The notes beneath the pieces are model-generated. The model saw only the letters and a list, made by a program, of their open reading frames with translations, was not told the DNA's origin and did no database searches. Both the position numbers and the translations under genes were made by a program. A stretch of 49,218 nucleotides of DNA. It comes from Microcoleus sp. LEGE 07076 (GTDB taxonomy: Bacteria; Cyanobacteriota; Cyanobacteriia; Cyanobacteriales; Microcoleaceae). Location: the NCBI RefSeq assembly GCF_015207455.1, contig NZ_JADEWV010000020.1, forward strand, positions 1-49,218, in the 5' to 3' direction. Below are positions 35,989 to 48,256 of the stretch, piece after piece. Within the stretch, counting starts at the first letter, position 1. Every line of letters begins with the position of its first letter.

Positions 35989-36561
35989 TTAGTCTGTGTC
36001 GGTCGATCGCGCATGATACAAGTTCTTCCCAAAATCACGGCGGCAGCAATCTAACAAAGCATCGAGTTCTCCAGCAACTTGCCAGGGATTTCGACCTTTC
36101 AAAAAAGCAGCGATCGCAGCTTCGTAGGGATTTCTGCCAGTTTTTTTGACGGCCGCGATCGCCTCTTGGTTAGAAAATCCCCGCCCGCTAACCAACCAAG
36201 CAGCCAAAACCTGTCCTGTGCGCCCAATCCCGCCACCACAGTGAACTACCACCCGATCGCCCGATCGACTTGCAGATATCAAAAACGGTAAAATGCGATC
36301 GACTAAAATGGAGCGATCGGCCAATTCAAAATCGGCGATCGGAGCCCAGCATACCCGATCGCGCCCAAAAACATTTCGATAGCTTCCCAGCAAATCACCA
36401 TAGCGGACGAGTTGAGCATCAGGAAGCAAGCAACAAACTCGATCGATCGTCTGACACCGCATAAAATCAATCCACCGAGCAACTTCCTCATCGCGGTAGC
36501 CCGGTCTTGCCGCACCAAACACAATTAATTCATGCTCCGAAGCCGCCGCAAATTTGTACAT
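35989..36561 (-). CDS. Dual-specificity protein phosphatase-like protein
   Basis: A 190-residue Cys-dependent phosphatase. The P-loop VVHCGGGIGRTG has C108 and R114 (HCX5R), and D77 in WAPIADFELAD is a plausible general acid. Compact, cytoplasmic, with no extra domains. It may act on proteins or on small phosphates; the target is unknown. The ATG at 36561 lies in a very AT-rich leader. There is no clear operon partner. Confidence 0.85.
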   Translation of the reverse strand: MYKFAAASEHELIVFGAARPGYRDEEVARWIDFMRCQTIDRVCCLLPDAQLVRYGDLLGSYRNVFGRDRVCWAPIADFELADRSILVDRILPFLISASRSGDRVVVHCGGGIGRTGQVLAAWLVSGRGFSNQEAIAAVKKTGRNPYEAAIAAFLKGRNPWQVAGELDALLDCCRRDFGKNLYHARSTDTD

Positions 36562-36685
36562 AATTATATGATAATTGCTATAAAGTTATACTATTTAAAT
36601 AAAAATGTATTTGCGTTGATTTGCGTCAATCTGCCTGACATCTGCGGTTGACTCAATCAAAATTTTACACGAGCAGTCTAGTCCA

Positions 36686-36896
36686 GTACATCAAAATTTA
36701 TGAACAGCATATATTGTAGGGTGCGTCAAGCCCAAAATCTAATTATTTCCCACACAGCCTAAATCTGACGCAGCTTTTTGTAGTTGATAACTTACACAAC
36801 GATCGCATATATTGTAGGGTGCGTCAAGCCCAAAATCTAATTATTTCCCACACAGCCTAAATCTGACGCACCTGGTACATCAAAATTTATGAACAG
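36686..36896. repeat. Duplicated leader with two identical palindromic elements
   Basis: Two identical 66-bp elements (36707-36772 and 36805-36870, 98 bp apart) begin gcatatattgtagggtgcg and end with aaatctgacgca. A 22-bp block (36686-36707 and 36875-36896) containing tcaaaatttatgaacag brackets them; its right copy carries the beta-lactamase start codon. The left copy supplies a decoy ATG (36700) with only ~20 codons open. Confidence 0.85.
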
Positions 36897-37761
36897 AAGA
36901 TTTCGCGAGCTCGCTCTGATTTTAATCGTATCAAGCTGCATTACTGCTGTTTTAATTCAGCCATCGCAATCTGCCTTAACCGCACCAACTCCAGCGCAGC
37001 AATTCGGGTATAGAGGAGGAGATGTCGCTCAAACAATCAATTTTGGACGGCACTTTCAAGAATTAGGCGTTGAAGGCTCGATCGCCATTTACGACTTGAA
37101 TAGCGATCGGCTTTACCAACACAATCCGCAGCGCAATGCAACAGATTTTTTACCCGCATCTACATTTAAAATTCTCAACTCCCTGATTTCCTTAGAAACA
37201 AACGTAATTTCCAATGAACTTGCAATTCTCACTTGGGATGGAATTCAAAGGTCAATTCCCGCCTGGAATCGAGACTTGAACATGAGAGAAGCCATCAAAC
37301 TTTCCGCCGTCTGGTTTTACCAAGTTCTCGCGCGCCGAGTCGGACACGAAAAAATGCAAAAATGGGTAGCCAAAGCCGATTATGGCAACCAAAACATTGG
37401 AAAAAAAGATGATATTGATAAATTTTGGTTAGAGGGAAAACTGCGAATCACACCCAACCAGCAAATTCAATTTTTGCGCCGTCTCTACAAAAACGACTTA
37501 CCTTTTTCCGAGCGATCGCTCTCTCTAGTTAAAGACATCATGATTGTCGAACAAACTCCCGATTACACAATCCGGGCAAAAACAGGCTGGGCAGGTTTTG
37601 GAGAACAAACAAAGGCTCAAATCGGCTGGTATGTCGGTTATTTAGAGCAGAATAAAAATGCTTATTTTTTTGCCACAAACATTGACATTCGCAGCAAAAA
37701 CGACGCAGCCGCCAGGATAGAATTGACGCGCCGTTGCTTCAAGGATCTGGCGCTGCTTTAG
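36889..37761 (+). CDS. Class D (OXA-type) beta-lactamase
   Basis: A 290-residue secreted serine beta-lactamase. A signal peptide (LALILIVSSCITAVLIQPSQ) precedes the catalytic STFK (S91, K94). The SxV element is SAV in LSAVWFYQVL, YGN is in KADYGNQNIG, and KTG is in RAKTGWAGF, so all class D landmarks are present. It should act in the periplasm, hydrolysing penicillins or modifying peptidoglycan-like substrates. Chromosomal cyanobacterial enzymes of this class are known and are not evidence of clinical resistance. There are no regulator genes beside it. Confidence 0.9.
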   Translation: MNRRFRELALILIVSSCITAVLIQPSQSALTAPTPAQQFGYRGGDVAQTINFGRHFQELGVEGSIAIYDLNSDRLYQHNPQRNATDFLPASTFKILNSLISLETNVISNELAILTWDGIQRSIPAWNRDLNMREAIKLSAVWFYQVLARRVGHEKMQKWVAKADYGNQNIGKKDDIDKFWLEGKLRITPNQQIQFLRRLYKNDLPFSERSLSLVKDIMIVEQTPDYTIRAKTGWAGFGEQTKAQIGWYVGYLEQNKNAYFFATNIDIRSKNDAAARIELTRRCFKDLALL

Positions 37762-38189
37762 GTGCGTTATCTCAAATCCTCTCTTCATCGGAATAGTAAA
37801 TTGACTGTTGACAGTTAACAGTTGACAGTTAACAGTTAACAGTTAACATCATGTATGAGTGCAACCGGAATTGATATTATCTGTTCTCTAATCACAAACC
37901 TGTAAATAATTCTTCTAAAATCTTACCCTCTCACATCTTGAAAAACATCTGCGTGTATCTGTGTTAATCTGCCTCAATCTGCGGTTTCCCGATCGCTCAA
38001 AAAATCACGCCATAAGTTTACCAATTGTTAATTACGTTTTTCCCAACCTTACCAAAACTCAAAATCTTTTTAATACTTAACAATTTATTTTCCGAAATGT
38101 GGGTGACAACTGCTGTATCAAAAGGCTAAACTAGTTGCAAGCTTTGAAGCTAGGCACGAAACGCAGCAAATTTCAATCGCCTTTAAAAT
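37762..38189. other. Intergenic repeats before the ABC transporter
   Basis: This 428-bp region holds a gttaacagttgacag-type heptamer block (37799-37847), the dispersed gtgcaaccggaattgatat motif (37859-37877), also at 35633-35651 and partly elsewhere, and an atctgcg-type repeat (37949-37988). No gene or clear terminator was seen. Confidence 0.65.
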
Positions 38190-39140
38190 ATGGCAAAAGA
38201 ATTAGCAATAGATACTCGCGGACTCACCAAACAATTCGATCGCCATATTGCCGTTAATGACATCGACTTGCAAGTCGCCACCGGCGAAATCTGCGGGCTC
38301 ATCGGCCCCAACGGTGCCGGCAAAACTACCTTGCTGCGAATGTTGGCCGCCGCTGAAGAACCGACAACAGGGGAAATTTACATTAACGGCAGCCGCTTGC
38401 TGCGCGATCGATCTGAACCCACCCTCAAACAGCGCATCGGCTTTCTTCCCGACGACTTTCCCCTGTACGGCGACTTGACTGTTTGGGATTATTTAGATTA
38501 CTTTGCCCGACTCTACAACCTGCGGCAGCCGCAGCGCCGAGAACGCATCGGTACAGTTTTAGAACTCGTGCAATTAACCAACAAGCGCAACAGCTTAATT
38601 TCCACTCTTTCGCGGGGAATGAAACAGCGCTTGAGTTTGGGTAGAACTATTATCCACGAACCGCTTTTGCTGCTGTTAGACGAACCAGTTTCCGGTTTAG
38701 ATCCGATCGCCCGATCGCAATTCCGTGAAATCATCAAAAGCTTGCAACAAGCTGGCATGACCGTACTCATATCATCCCACGTTCTCAGCGACTTAGCCGA
38801 ACTTTGCAGTTGGGTGGGAATTATGGAACTCGGTTATCTTGTCGAAAGCGCCCCTTTGCAAGAACTTTACAAACGACTAGGAAAACAGCAAATATTCCTG
38901 TCAACTTTGGGCGATTTAGCAGCGCTAATATCGGAACTAAAAAACTTTCCTTGGGTTGAAAGCTGGGAAATAGTGCCGGAAACTCAGCAGGTTTGCGTTC
39001 AGTTTTCAGGAAGCCGGGAAGATGCAGCAAATCTATTGCGATCTCTGGTTATTGCCAACATTCCCTTAACCGAATTCCACTGCACTCAAGAAAATTTAGA
39101 AACCATTTTCCTCAAAATGGGACACCAGCAAGCATCTTGA
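38190..39140 (+). CDS. ABC transporter ATP-binding protein
   Basis: A 316-residue CcmA/YxlF-type ATPase. Walker A is GPNGAGKTT (39-47), signature LSRGMKQRLSLG, Walker B LLLLLDEPVSGLDP and switch His in ISSHVLSDLAEL. The C-terminal ~90 residues are a regulatory extension typical of drug or antibiotic exporter ATPases. The permease gene starts 51 bp downstream on the same strand and is its likely partner. Cargo is unknown. Confidence 0.92.
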   Translation: MAKELAIDTRGLTKQFDRHIAVNDIDLQVATGEICGLIGPNGAGKTTLLRMLAAAEEPTTGEIYINGSRLLRDRSEPTLKQRIGFLPDDFPLYGDLTVWDYLDYFARLYNLRQPQRRERIGTVLELVQLTNKRNSLISTLSRGMKQRLSLGRTIIHEPLLLLLDEPVSGLDPIARSQFREIIKSLQQAGMTVLISSHVLSDLAELCSWVGIMELGYLVESAPLQELYKRLGKQQIFLSTLGDLAALISELKNFPWVESWEIVPETQQVCVQFSGSREDAANLLRSLVIANIPLTEFHCTQENLETIFLKMGHQQAS

Positions 39141-39191
39141 GAGTTGACAGTTTAGGGCCACTTTTTCAATCACAACTCAAAACTATTACCT

Positions 39192-40850
39192 ATGATTCTC
39201 AACATACTAGACCAAATCGGTAACTGGAATCCCCAGTTATTTCGCGAAATCAAAGGCCGGCTGAAAATCGGCAATATTGCCATTGCCAGCATCTTATCTA
39301 TCTGCGCTCAACTGCTGCTATTCTGGACTTGCCGCACCGAGATACCAATTGCGCCTCCAGCAGGTGAGTACAATAACCCCACCTACAACAAATTTTGCTT
39401 TAGCTTGGATGCCAATAATCCAATATGCCTCAGAGATGCTGCCGGCAACTTTCAGATTAACTGGCAGTATTGGTACCTCGAACTGTTTGTTTATCTGAGT
39501 ATATTTAGCGCGATCGCACTTTTAGTAGCCGGCACTTATCTGCTAGTGAGCGACCTCGATCAAGAAGAACGCCGCGGCACTCTCAACTTTATTCGCCTCA
39601 GCCCCCAATCTGCCAAAACCATTTTTCTGGGCAAAATTCTCGGCGTTCCAATTTTACTTTACCTAGCAGCAATTCTGACCGTACCCCTGCACTTGTACAG
39701 CGGGTTAACAGCTCAAATACCCCTGCATCAGATTTTATGTTTCTACGGGGCGATCGCAGCTAGCTGTGCTTTATTCTACAGCGCTGCAATGCTATTCGGC
39801 TTAACAACCAGTTGGTTGGGAGGGTTTCAACCTTGGTTGGCGGGCGCAGCAGTTTTGATTTTTACTACCACAGCTTTTAATCTGCCGTCGCCACGCAACG
39901 CTGCTGACTTAATAACATTCTTGTCTCCGGCTGCTGTTTTGAAATACTCAGTCAATGGAGTAATAGAATTCGGCAATTCAAACTTGCACTGGTTAATTAA
40001 AAATTGCGAAAACGTAAAATGGTTTAATTTGCCGATCGGCAACAGCTTTGCACTGTCTACAATTTTATCTCTGTCTATCTGCGGGGTTTTAACCTATTGG
40101 ATGTGGCAGGGATGGCAGCGGCGCTTTCCCAACCCCAGCAGCACAGTTTTGAGCAAGCGCCAAAGTTACTTGCTCGTGTTCTCCTGTCAGCCAATTATTT
40201 TAGGATTTGCACTTCAATCCCCAGGCGGAACGGACAATATCACCTTTGTATTCCTCCTGAATTTGGTAGTTTTTGTAGGTTTAATTGCTGCTTTAACCCC
40301 AGAAAGGCAAGCTTTGTACGATTGGGCAAGGTATCGCCAACAAATCGTTCCCAGCAGTCATAAATTGTGGCGGCGCTACCCCATGCTCGATTTAATTTGG
40401 AGCGAAAAAAGTCCCGCTATAATTGCGATCGCCCTCAATCTCCTAATCTCGACCTTGATTTTAACACCTTTGCTGCTAGGGGAGAACAACGGCTTGTTCG
40501 GCATAATTGTTTGGCTGAATCTAATCGCGATTTACGCCACCGTTGCCCAGTTATTCCTATTTGCAAAAATCCGAAACCAGGCAGTTTGGGCGGTTTGTAC
40601 AGTCGGAGGCGCGATCGTTTTGCCGCCAATCATTTTATCTATGCTTTCCCTCACCCCCGAAAAAAATCCTTTGATTTGGATGTCAACAGTTCCCTTCGTT
40701 GGGTTGGGCCTGGAAAACACGTCTGGACATATCTTTTTGCTCTCCGCGATCGGTCAGTGGACTGTCTTAGTGCTGCTGAACCTGCAATTGAGTCGGCAAC
40801 TGAAAATCGCAGGCGAATCAGCCTCTAAAGCTCTGCTGAGGGCCCGATAA
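39192..40850 (+). CDS. ABC-2 type membrane permease
   Basis: A 552-residue polytopic membrane protein with about 11-12 hydrophobic segments. The EEERRGTLNFI-like motif (DLDQEERRGTLNFIRLSPQS) after the third segment matches the LREKRxGT signature of ABC-2 permeases. It is cotranscribed with the ATPase and probably exports a lipid, polysaccharide precursor or toxic compound; which is unknown. The length is greater than typical ABC-2 permeases (~250-400), with two permease-like halves. Confidence 0.85.
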   Translation: MILNILDQIGNWNPQLFREIKGRLKIGNIAIASILSICAQLLLFWTCRTEIPIAPPAGEYNNPTYNKFCFSLDANNPICLRDAAGNFQINWQYWYLELFVYLSIFSAIALLVAGTYLLVSDLDQEERRGTLNFIRLSPQSAKTIFLGKILGVPILLYLAAILTVPLHLYSGLTAQIPLHQILCFYGAIAASCALFYSAAMLFGLTTSWLGGFQPWLAGAAVLIFTTTAFNLPSPRNAADLITFLSPAAVLKYSVNGVIEFGNSNLHWLIKNCENVKWFNLPIGNSFALSTILSLSICGVLTYWMWQGWQRRFPNPSSTVLSKRQSYLLVFSCQPIILGFALQSPGGTDNITFVFLLNLVVFVGLIAALTPERQALYDWARYRQQIVPSSHKLWRRYPMLDLIWSEKSPAIIAIALNLLISTLILTPLLLGENNGLFGIIVWLNLIAIYATVAQLFLFAKIRNQAVWAVCTVGGAIVLPPIILSMLSLTPEKNPLIWMSTVPFVGLGLENTSGHIFLLSAIGQWTVLVLLNLQLSRQLKIAGESASKALLRAR

Positions 40851-40938
40851 GCACGAGAACCAAGCCCGATCGCGACTGGGATGGGCTGACTGAGATTGTT
40901 ACTCAGAATCAAAAATTGTCAGTGAAGTGAGATTCTAC

Positions 40939-41045
40939 TAATACCAATTTCATAAACTTATGCTACATACAAAGTTTGACTCCCCCTCATAACAAGGAGG
41001 GGTTGGGGGGGGAGATATGTAGCGCTATTTTATGAAATTGGTATA
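40939..41045. mobile_element. MITE with ATACCAATTT ends, copy 1
   Basis: AATACCAATTTCATAAA (from 40940) pairs with TTTATGAAATTGGTAT (41028-41043). The interior holds a ccccctcat / aggagggg C/G-rich hairpin. Copy 2 is at 41336-41476 with the same ends but a different core. Confidence 0.75.
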
Positions 41046-41213
41046 AGCTGCCGCACATTTAAATTGTATGTGCAGGGCCGGCGGGACACCCCACTCATTG
41101 TTTTATTTTTTTCGTTCTAGCTTAGCAAGCCGAGTGTTTTAAATCTTTGATAACTTACGCAAAAAAACAGCTTTCTCCGAAAAATTGTGGATTATTCCCA
41201 TAGATTTTGACGC

Positions 41214-41320
41214 AGAAACCGGGTTTTTTGACCCGCGTGCGTAAGATAAAACCCGTTGGTATCGGAATTATTCATCTCTCTTTTCTATGACTCAGCGCCC
41301 TCTGTGGCCTCTGCGGTTTA
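41214..41320. repeat. Two stacked repeats: half aaaccggg element and cacagag element
   Basis: 41214-41256 contains gaaaccgggttttttgac and aaaacccg (inverted pair). 41259-41320 is the inverted cacagag/gaataattc element (ggtatcggaattattcatct ... ctctgcggttta). Both have better copies elsewhere (22220-22284; 24896-24956 and 26748-26807). Confidence 0.65.
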
Positions 41321-41335
41321 ATCATTCCTAGGACT

Positions 41336-41476
41336 TATACCAATTTTTTATGAATCTGCATAGAATCAGATCCCCCCAGCCCCCTTAAAAAAGGGGAGTA
41401 AGAATTCAAAGTCCCCCTTTTTAAGGGGGATGCGAGGGGGATCGGGATATGTGCAATTTCAGATTAAATTGGTATT
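41336..41476. mobile_element. MITE with ATACCAATTT ends, copy 2
   Basis: Ends tataccaattt and aaattggtat. The core (41369-41442) is the agatccccccagccccc ... gggggatc palindrome seen also at 17061-17148 and 43539-43623. Confidence 0.75.
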
Positions 41477-41540
41477 ACGCACAAACCAAGTTTATGAACG
41501 AAAAATCTGGATTTTACCGGCAAAATCTGGGTCAGTGCGT

Positions 41541-41570
41541 AGGTTGGGTTGAGGAACTAAACCCAACATT
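41541..41570. repeat. GTTGGGTT palindrome
   Basis: GGTTGGGTT and AACCCAACA form a hairpin around gaggaacta, a small element frequent in cyanobacterial spacers. Confidence 0.6.
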
Positions 41571-41607
41571 TTCGCTACAATTTTTTTCATACCCAAGCTG
41601 ATTGTAC

Positions 41608-41613
41608 TATAAT
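41608..41613 (+). promoter_or_regulatory. Candidate -10 of pentapeptide gene
   Basis: TATAAT at 41608-41613, 30 bp before ATG 41644. No clear -35 box. Confidence 0.35.
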
Positions 41614-41643
41614 TAAGAAAGACCCACAAACCCTGAATCAAAA

Positions 41644-42282
41644 ATGAAAAACAACAGCTCAATCACCTTAATGAACTGGCTGCAACCCAAACCAGAAACC
41701 GTTTTGCTTTGCGACTCAATTGCAGCAGCTTCCGAGATGGCATTTATGCTCAACGGTGAGTGGGACGGGTGTAATAGTTTGGTTCTGCCTAAATGCGACA
41801 AGGTAGCGATTCAAGCAGCCGCTAGTTTGCTGGAAACATCGTGGTGCTACCAAAATACTTGCGAACCGGTTTTGATTCGGCTAGAAGTAGACGAATTGCT
41901 CAGCCGTTATACAGGGGGAGACAGGTTTTTTATTAATGCTAACTTGCGATGCGCGCAATTGAGCGAACTTTGCTTGGAAAACATCGATTTGAGTTATGCT
42001 AAATTAAATTTAGCTAACCTCAGCGGCACTAATTTAAGCAAAGCAAACTTAATTGCTGCACAGATGCAATCCGCAAATTTGAGCGGCAGCAATTTGAGTA
42101 AATCGCAACTTGTGAGAGCAAATTTATCAGGAGCAAATTTATCTGATGCTAATCTTAGAGGTGCCGATCTGAGTTATGCAGATTTAAGCAATGTTTGTTT
42201 CACAGGTGCGGATTTAAGAGGTGCAAATTTAGCTCGAACAGACTTAAGAAAAACAAGCTTAGATGGGGCGATTGTTGAGTAA
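41644..42282 (+). CDS. Pentapeptide repeat protein
   Basis: A 212-residue protein. Residues ~1-95 form a separate domain with no recognised motif. From ~100 on, A(N/D)LSX-type pentapeptides repeat about 20 times (LSGTNLSKANLIAAQMQSAN, DLRGANLARTDLRKTSLDGA), predicting a right-handed beta-helix. There is no signal peptide. Pentapeptide proteins are numerous in cyanobacteria and mostly of unknown function. Likely monocistronic. Confidence 0.88.
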   Translation: MKNNSSITLMNWLQPKPETVLLCDSIAAASEMAFMLNGEWDGCNSLVLPKCDKVAIQAAASLLETSWCYQNTCEPVLIRLEVDELLSRYTGGDRFFINANLRCAQLSELCLENIDLSYAKLNLANLSGTNLSKANLIAAQMQSANLSGSNLSKSQLVRANLSGANLSDANLRGADLSYADLSNVCFTGADLRGANLARTDLRKTSLDGAIVE

Positions 42283-42370
42283 TACCAAATCCCGCTTAAA
42301 TATACCCTCTGCCTACATCCTATCAACATTTATCCGCGTCCATCCGCATAGATCCGCCACCATCAGCGGT

Positions 42371-43432
42371 TTACAATTCCAAAGTAATTAACTGAGCAAT
42401 TTCATCGGTTTGAAAACCCAAAGCCATCGGCTTTTGCACTCCCCCAATCACCTGCACATCATACAGTTCCGTGACAATTCCTTCAAACCGCAACCAATGA
42501 ACGATCGCCCCACTATTCAAATCTATCACCATCATCCCACACCGAGCCTCAGCATCCTTAGCTACCAACAACTCATCCAATTCCAAACCGCTAAAAGTAT
42601 TGTCACCGCCCCTCGGTTTCGACAAGCCAACAATCGCCCAATTTTGCCAAAAAGCCAGTCCTCGGACATATCCCGGACAAAATGCGATCGCCTCAAATTT
42701 CCCCGTCTCTAAATCCACATAACCCAATTCCCCCCGCCCCGAATTCAGCAACCACAACTTATCTCGATACCAGCGAGGTGAATGCGGCATTGACAATCCC
42801 GTGACGATAATATCATTAGATGCGACATCAATCACTATACCGCCGTTTTTTCGGCGATCGCGCCAGCCATCCACCACATCCGACTGACTCGACGCTGTAA
42901 CATATTTCGCCTCCCCATCCACCATCGCCAAACCGTTAAGGTGACAGCGGTCTTCATTGATGTATTGTGAGATAAAACCTGGTTTCCAGAGAGGTCTGCA
43001 ACTGTGGCGATCGCTCAAAGTAGCGATACAATTAAACAACGTGCTAATAAACAGAATTTGGTTATTTTTATCGACAGCGATATCGTGAATGTCGATATCT
43101 CCCGTAGTATAGGCAATTCTTGGTATATATAGTTTATCGTAACCTTGATGTTGTCCACCCTCCGCTAGCACATTATCTAATTGCCAGAGTTGATATTTTG
43201 AGCTTAGATAAAGGCGTTCCGGCGTGCAGAAAAGTCCCATAGCGCGATCGAATATTCGCCAAAAAGCCGATATTCTGTTGGTTTCGGGTGCAGCACCGAT
43301 TAACATCAACCTGCTGGTTTGATAGGTAGTGCAAGCGAGGCTGATGTGTTGTTCGGTTAACCAAGATGGCAAATCGCGATCGCCAAAAATCTCATGTTCT
43401 TCGACTGTATTCAAAATTGTGTCGTTATTCAT
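42371..43432 (-). CDS. TIGR03032 family protein
   Basis: A 353-residue soluble beta-propeller-like protein. Blocks LPSWLTEQHISLACTTYQ, GDIDIHDIAVDKNNQILFIS, RCHLNGLAMVDGEAKYVTA and MPHSPRWYRDKLWLLNSGRG match TIGR03032, a family of unknown function found in cyanobacteria and proteobacteria. Sequential Trp/Gly/Asp turns suit a propeller fold. No catalytic site is assigned. Alone on the minus strand, with no partner. Confidence 0.88.
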   Translation of the reverse strand: MNNDTILNTVEEHEIFGDRDLPSWLTEQHISLACTTYQTSRLMLIGAAPETNRISAFWRIFDRAMGLFCTPERLYLSSKYQLWQLDNVLAEGGQHQGYDKLYIPRIAYTTGDIDIHDIAVDKNNQILFISTLFNCIATLSDRHSCRPLWKPGFISQYINEDRCHLNGLAMVDGEAKYVTASSQSDVVDGWRDRRKNGGIVIDVASNDIIVTGLSMPHSPRWYRDKLWLLNSGRGELGYVDLETGKFEAIAFCPGYVRGLAFWQNWAIVGLSKPRGGDNTFSGLELDELLVAKDAEARCGMMVIDLNSGAIVHWLRFEGIVTELYDVQVIGGVQKPMALGFQTDEIAQLITLEL

Positions 43433-43459
43433 AAAATCTATAAAATTTTAATTTCCGTA

Positions 43460-43516
43460 GGGGCGGTTTTACCAACAATAATTGCCTCAAATTCACAATA
43501 TCATAAACCCGCCCCC
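43460..43516. repeat. Palindromic GGGGCGGTTT/AAACCCGCCCC element, copy 1
   Basis: Ends ggggcggtttta and aaacccgccccc enclose ccaacaataattgcctc and a cacaatatcat motif. Copies: 43633-43676 (right half only) and 44380-44436. Confidence 0.75.
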
Positions 43517-43538
43517 AAGCAACTCGTTTGTATCGAAG

Positions 43539-43623
43539 TCTAGATCCCCCTCGCATCCCCCTTAAGAAGGGGGACTTTGAGACTCTTGCTGCCCCCTTTT
43601 TAAGGGGGGCTGGGGGGGATCTG
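43539..43623. repeat. CTAGATCCCCC palindrome, copy 3
   Basis: tctagatccccctcgcat then ccccttaagaaggggg and gccccctttttaaggggggc to ggggggatct. Same family as 17061-17148 and 41369-41442; it sits between two GGGGCGGTTT-type copies, one of which it appears to have split. Confidence 0.8.
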
Positions 43624-43632
43624 TCTTATCTG

Positions 43633-43676
43633 AACCATAATTGCCTAAAACCCACAATCTCATAAACCCGCCCCCA
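43633..43676. repeat. AAACCCGCCCC element, copy 2 (left end missing)
   Basis: accataattgcctaaaaccc then acaatctcataaacccgccc: the same interior and right end as copy 1, but the left stem is absent where the CCCCC palindrome lies. Confidence 0.7.
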
Positions 43677-43683
43677 CCAAACC

Positions 43684-44031
43684 TCACAGTAACAATGGCT
43701 CAATTTTGATTTGCACCTCCTCAATCACATCTTCAGATACAGACTCAACGAATCGAACACCGCGAACTTTCCAGTCTAAACACTTGATTTGATCGGCAAG
43801 AATTACTCCCTGAACTTTCAATCCAGTCGGTAGGGAAACTTCAAAAGGATACCCTTTTTGTTGCTTTGTAATCGGCAGAAATAAAGCTAAAGAGCTTTTC
43901 TGATTGTAAGCACGAGGTGACAGCACAAAAGCAGGTCTAAGTCCTTTTTGTTCGTGTCCCTTTGTTGGGTCAAAGTCTAAATAAACGATATCACCTCGAC
44001 TCGGAATGTAGGGATTCGATCGAGTCACCAA
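43684..44031 (-). CDS. mazF: MazF/PemK-family toxin
   Basis: A 115-residue mRNA interferase. SRGDIVYLDFDPTKGHEQKG and LRPAFVLSPRAYN form the conserved N-terminal beta-barrel with the catalytic Arg, and VILADQIKCLDWKVRGVRF is the conserved C-terminal block. It overlaps the antitoxin gene start region by 7 bp (44025-44031), the normal MazEF coupling. It should cut cellular RNA at a short site when released from MazE. Confidence 0.92.
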   Translation of the reverse strand: MVTRSNPYIPSRGDIVYLDFDPTKGHEQKGLRPAFVLSPRAYNQKSSLALFLPITKQQKGYPFEVSLPTGLKVQGVILADQIKCLDWKVRGVRFVESVSEDVIEEVQIKIEPLLL

Positions 44032-44267
44032 ACTTCATTCCCCACAGCAACTCCACTATCAATCTCAGTATGAAGATTCTCTGGGGTAATCGCCTCAACC
44101 AACTCCTCAAGCGAATAACGCCGACGAGCGATCGGCTCGATCGTCAGTTTACCATCTATCAACACAAGCTGCACTTGGGAACCTTCAGCTAAGTTAATCT
44201 CTTTAGCTAAATGCTGTGGAATCCTCACAGCAAGACTGTTTCCCCATTTGGCGATCGTCCCAACCAT
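44025..44267 (-). CDS. mazE: MazE/AbrB-type antitoxin
   Basis: An 80-residue protein. The swapped-hairpin DNA-binding domain is IAKWGNSLAVRIPQHLAKEI, and the acidic C-terminal tail (LEELVEAITPENLHTEIDSG) should wrap the toxin. The start ATG 44267 follows agagga. An inverted repeat at 44285-44296 upstream is a likely autoregulatory site. Confidence 0.92.
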   Translation of the reverse strand: MVGTIAKWGNSLAVRIPQHLAKEINLAEGSQVQLVLIDGKLTIEPIARRRYSLEELVEAITPENLHTEIDSGVAVGNEVW

Positions 44268-44284
44268 AGTTTCATCCTCTAGTT

Positions 44285-44296
44285 AGTGATATCACT
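44285..44296. promoter_or_regulatory. Candidate MazE operator
   Basis: AGTGATATCACT is a perfect 12-bp palindrome, 17 bp upstream of the mazE start codon. MazE proteins repress their own operon through palindromes at this position. Confidence 0.35.
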
Positions 44297-44379
44297 CTCA
44301 GGATTTCACCCTTTTTTTAAGGATGTATATACAGAGTGTCTACAGCATAGCAACTAAGAAAAAGGTTGACAAGTTGTAA

Positions 44380-44436
44380 CGGGCGGGTTCACCAACCATA
44401 ATTGCCTAAAACCGATGATCTCACAAACTCGCCCCG
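44380..44436. repeat. GGGGCGGTTT-type element, copy 3
   Basis: cgggcgggttcacc, then accataattgcctaaaacc and caaactcgccccg. The rest of the 388-bp gap from mazE to the DUF4347 leader (44268-44655) shows no gene, only gcgatcgc-type motifs. Confidence 0.65.
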
Positions 44437-44655
44437 ACTTCGACTTTTAATAATTTGTTTAAAATAACCACAGAAATATAAAGATTTAGTAAATGAGAAG
44501 CTAAAACACTGACTTTACGATCGCACTTTGCTAAGCTCCTAGTAATTTAAAATCTAGCGTGTCATCTGCCATTAGGTAGAATTACCGCCGATCGCAATTC
44601 AATCGATAAATTTTTGCACCTCAAAAACAAATCATTCTACCGGAAGCAAAAACAG

Positions 44656-48159
<3,504 letters not shown>

Positions 48160-48172
48160 AAAATGAAAAGTA

Positions 48173-48217
48173 CGCGCGCACGAAGCTATCCCGTAGGGAT
48201 AGCTTCGCACGCGCGCA
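48173..48217. repeat. GC-rich palindrome with GAAGCTATCCC core
   Basis: CGAAGCTATCCC/GGGATAGCTTCG (12 bp, loop gta) inside gcgcgca/tgcgcgc-like arms. It lies 14 bp after the giant gene stop. It has no T-run, so it is a repeat element that may also end transcription. Confidence 0.75.
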
Positions 48218-48256
48218 CTTCTACCAATTTTGAAATATCCAGCAAAAACTTAACGA

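Noticed and set aside
35774..35992. 72-codon frame with PRRKEREVRERRR-type start
   Set aside because: Such basic frames arise from the cacagag/gcgaag spacer repeat; known as spurious calls in many genomes.
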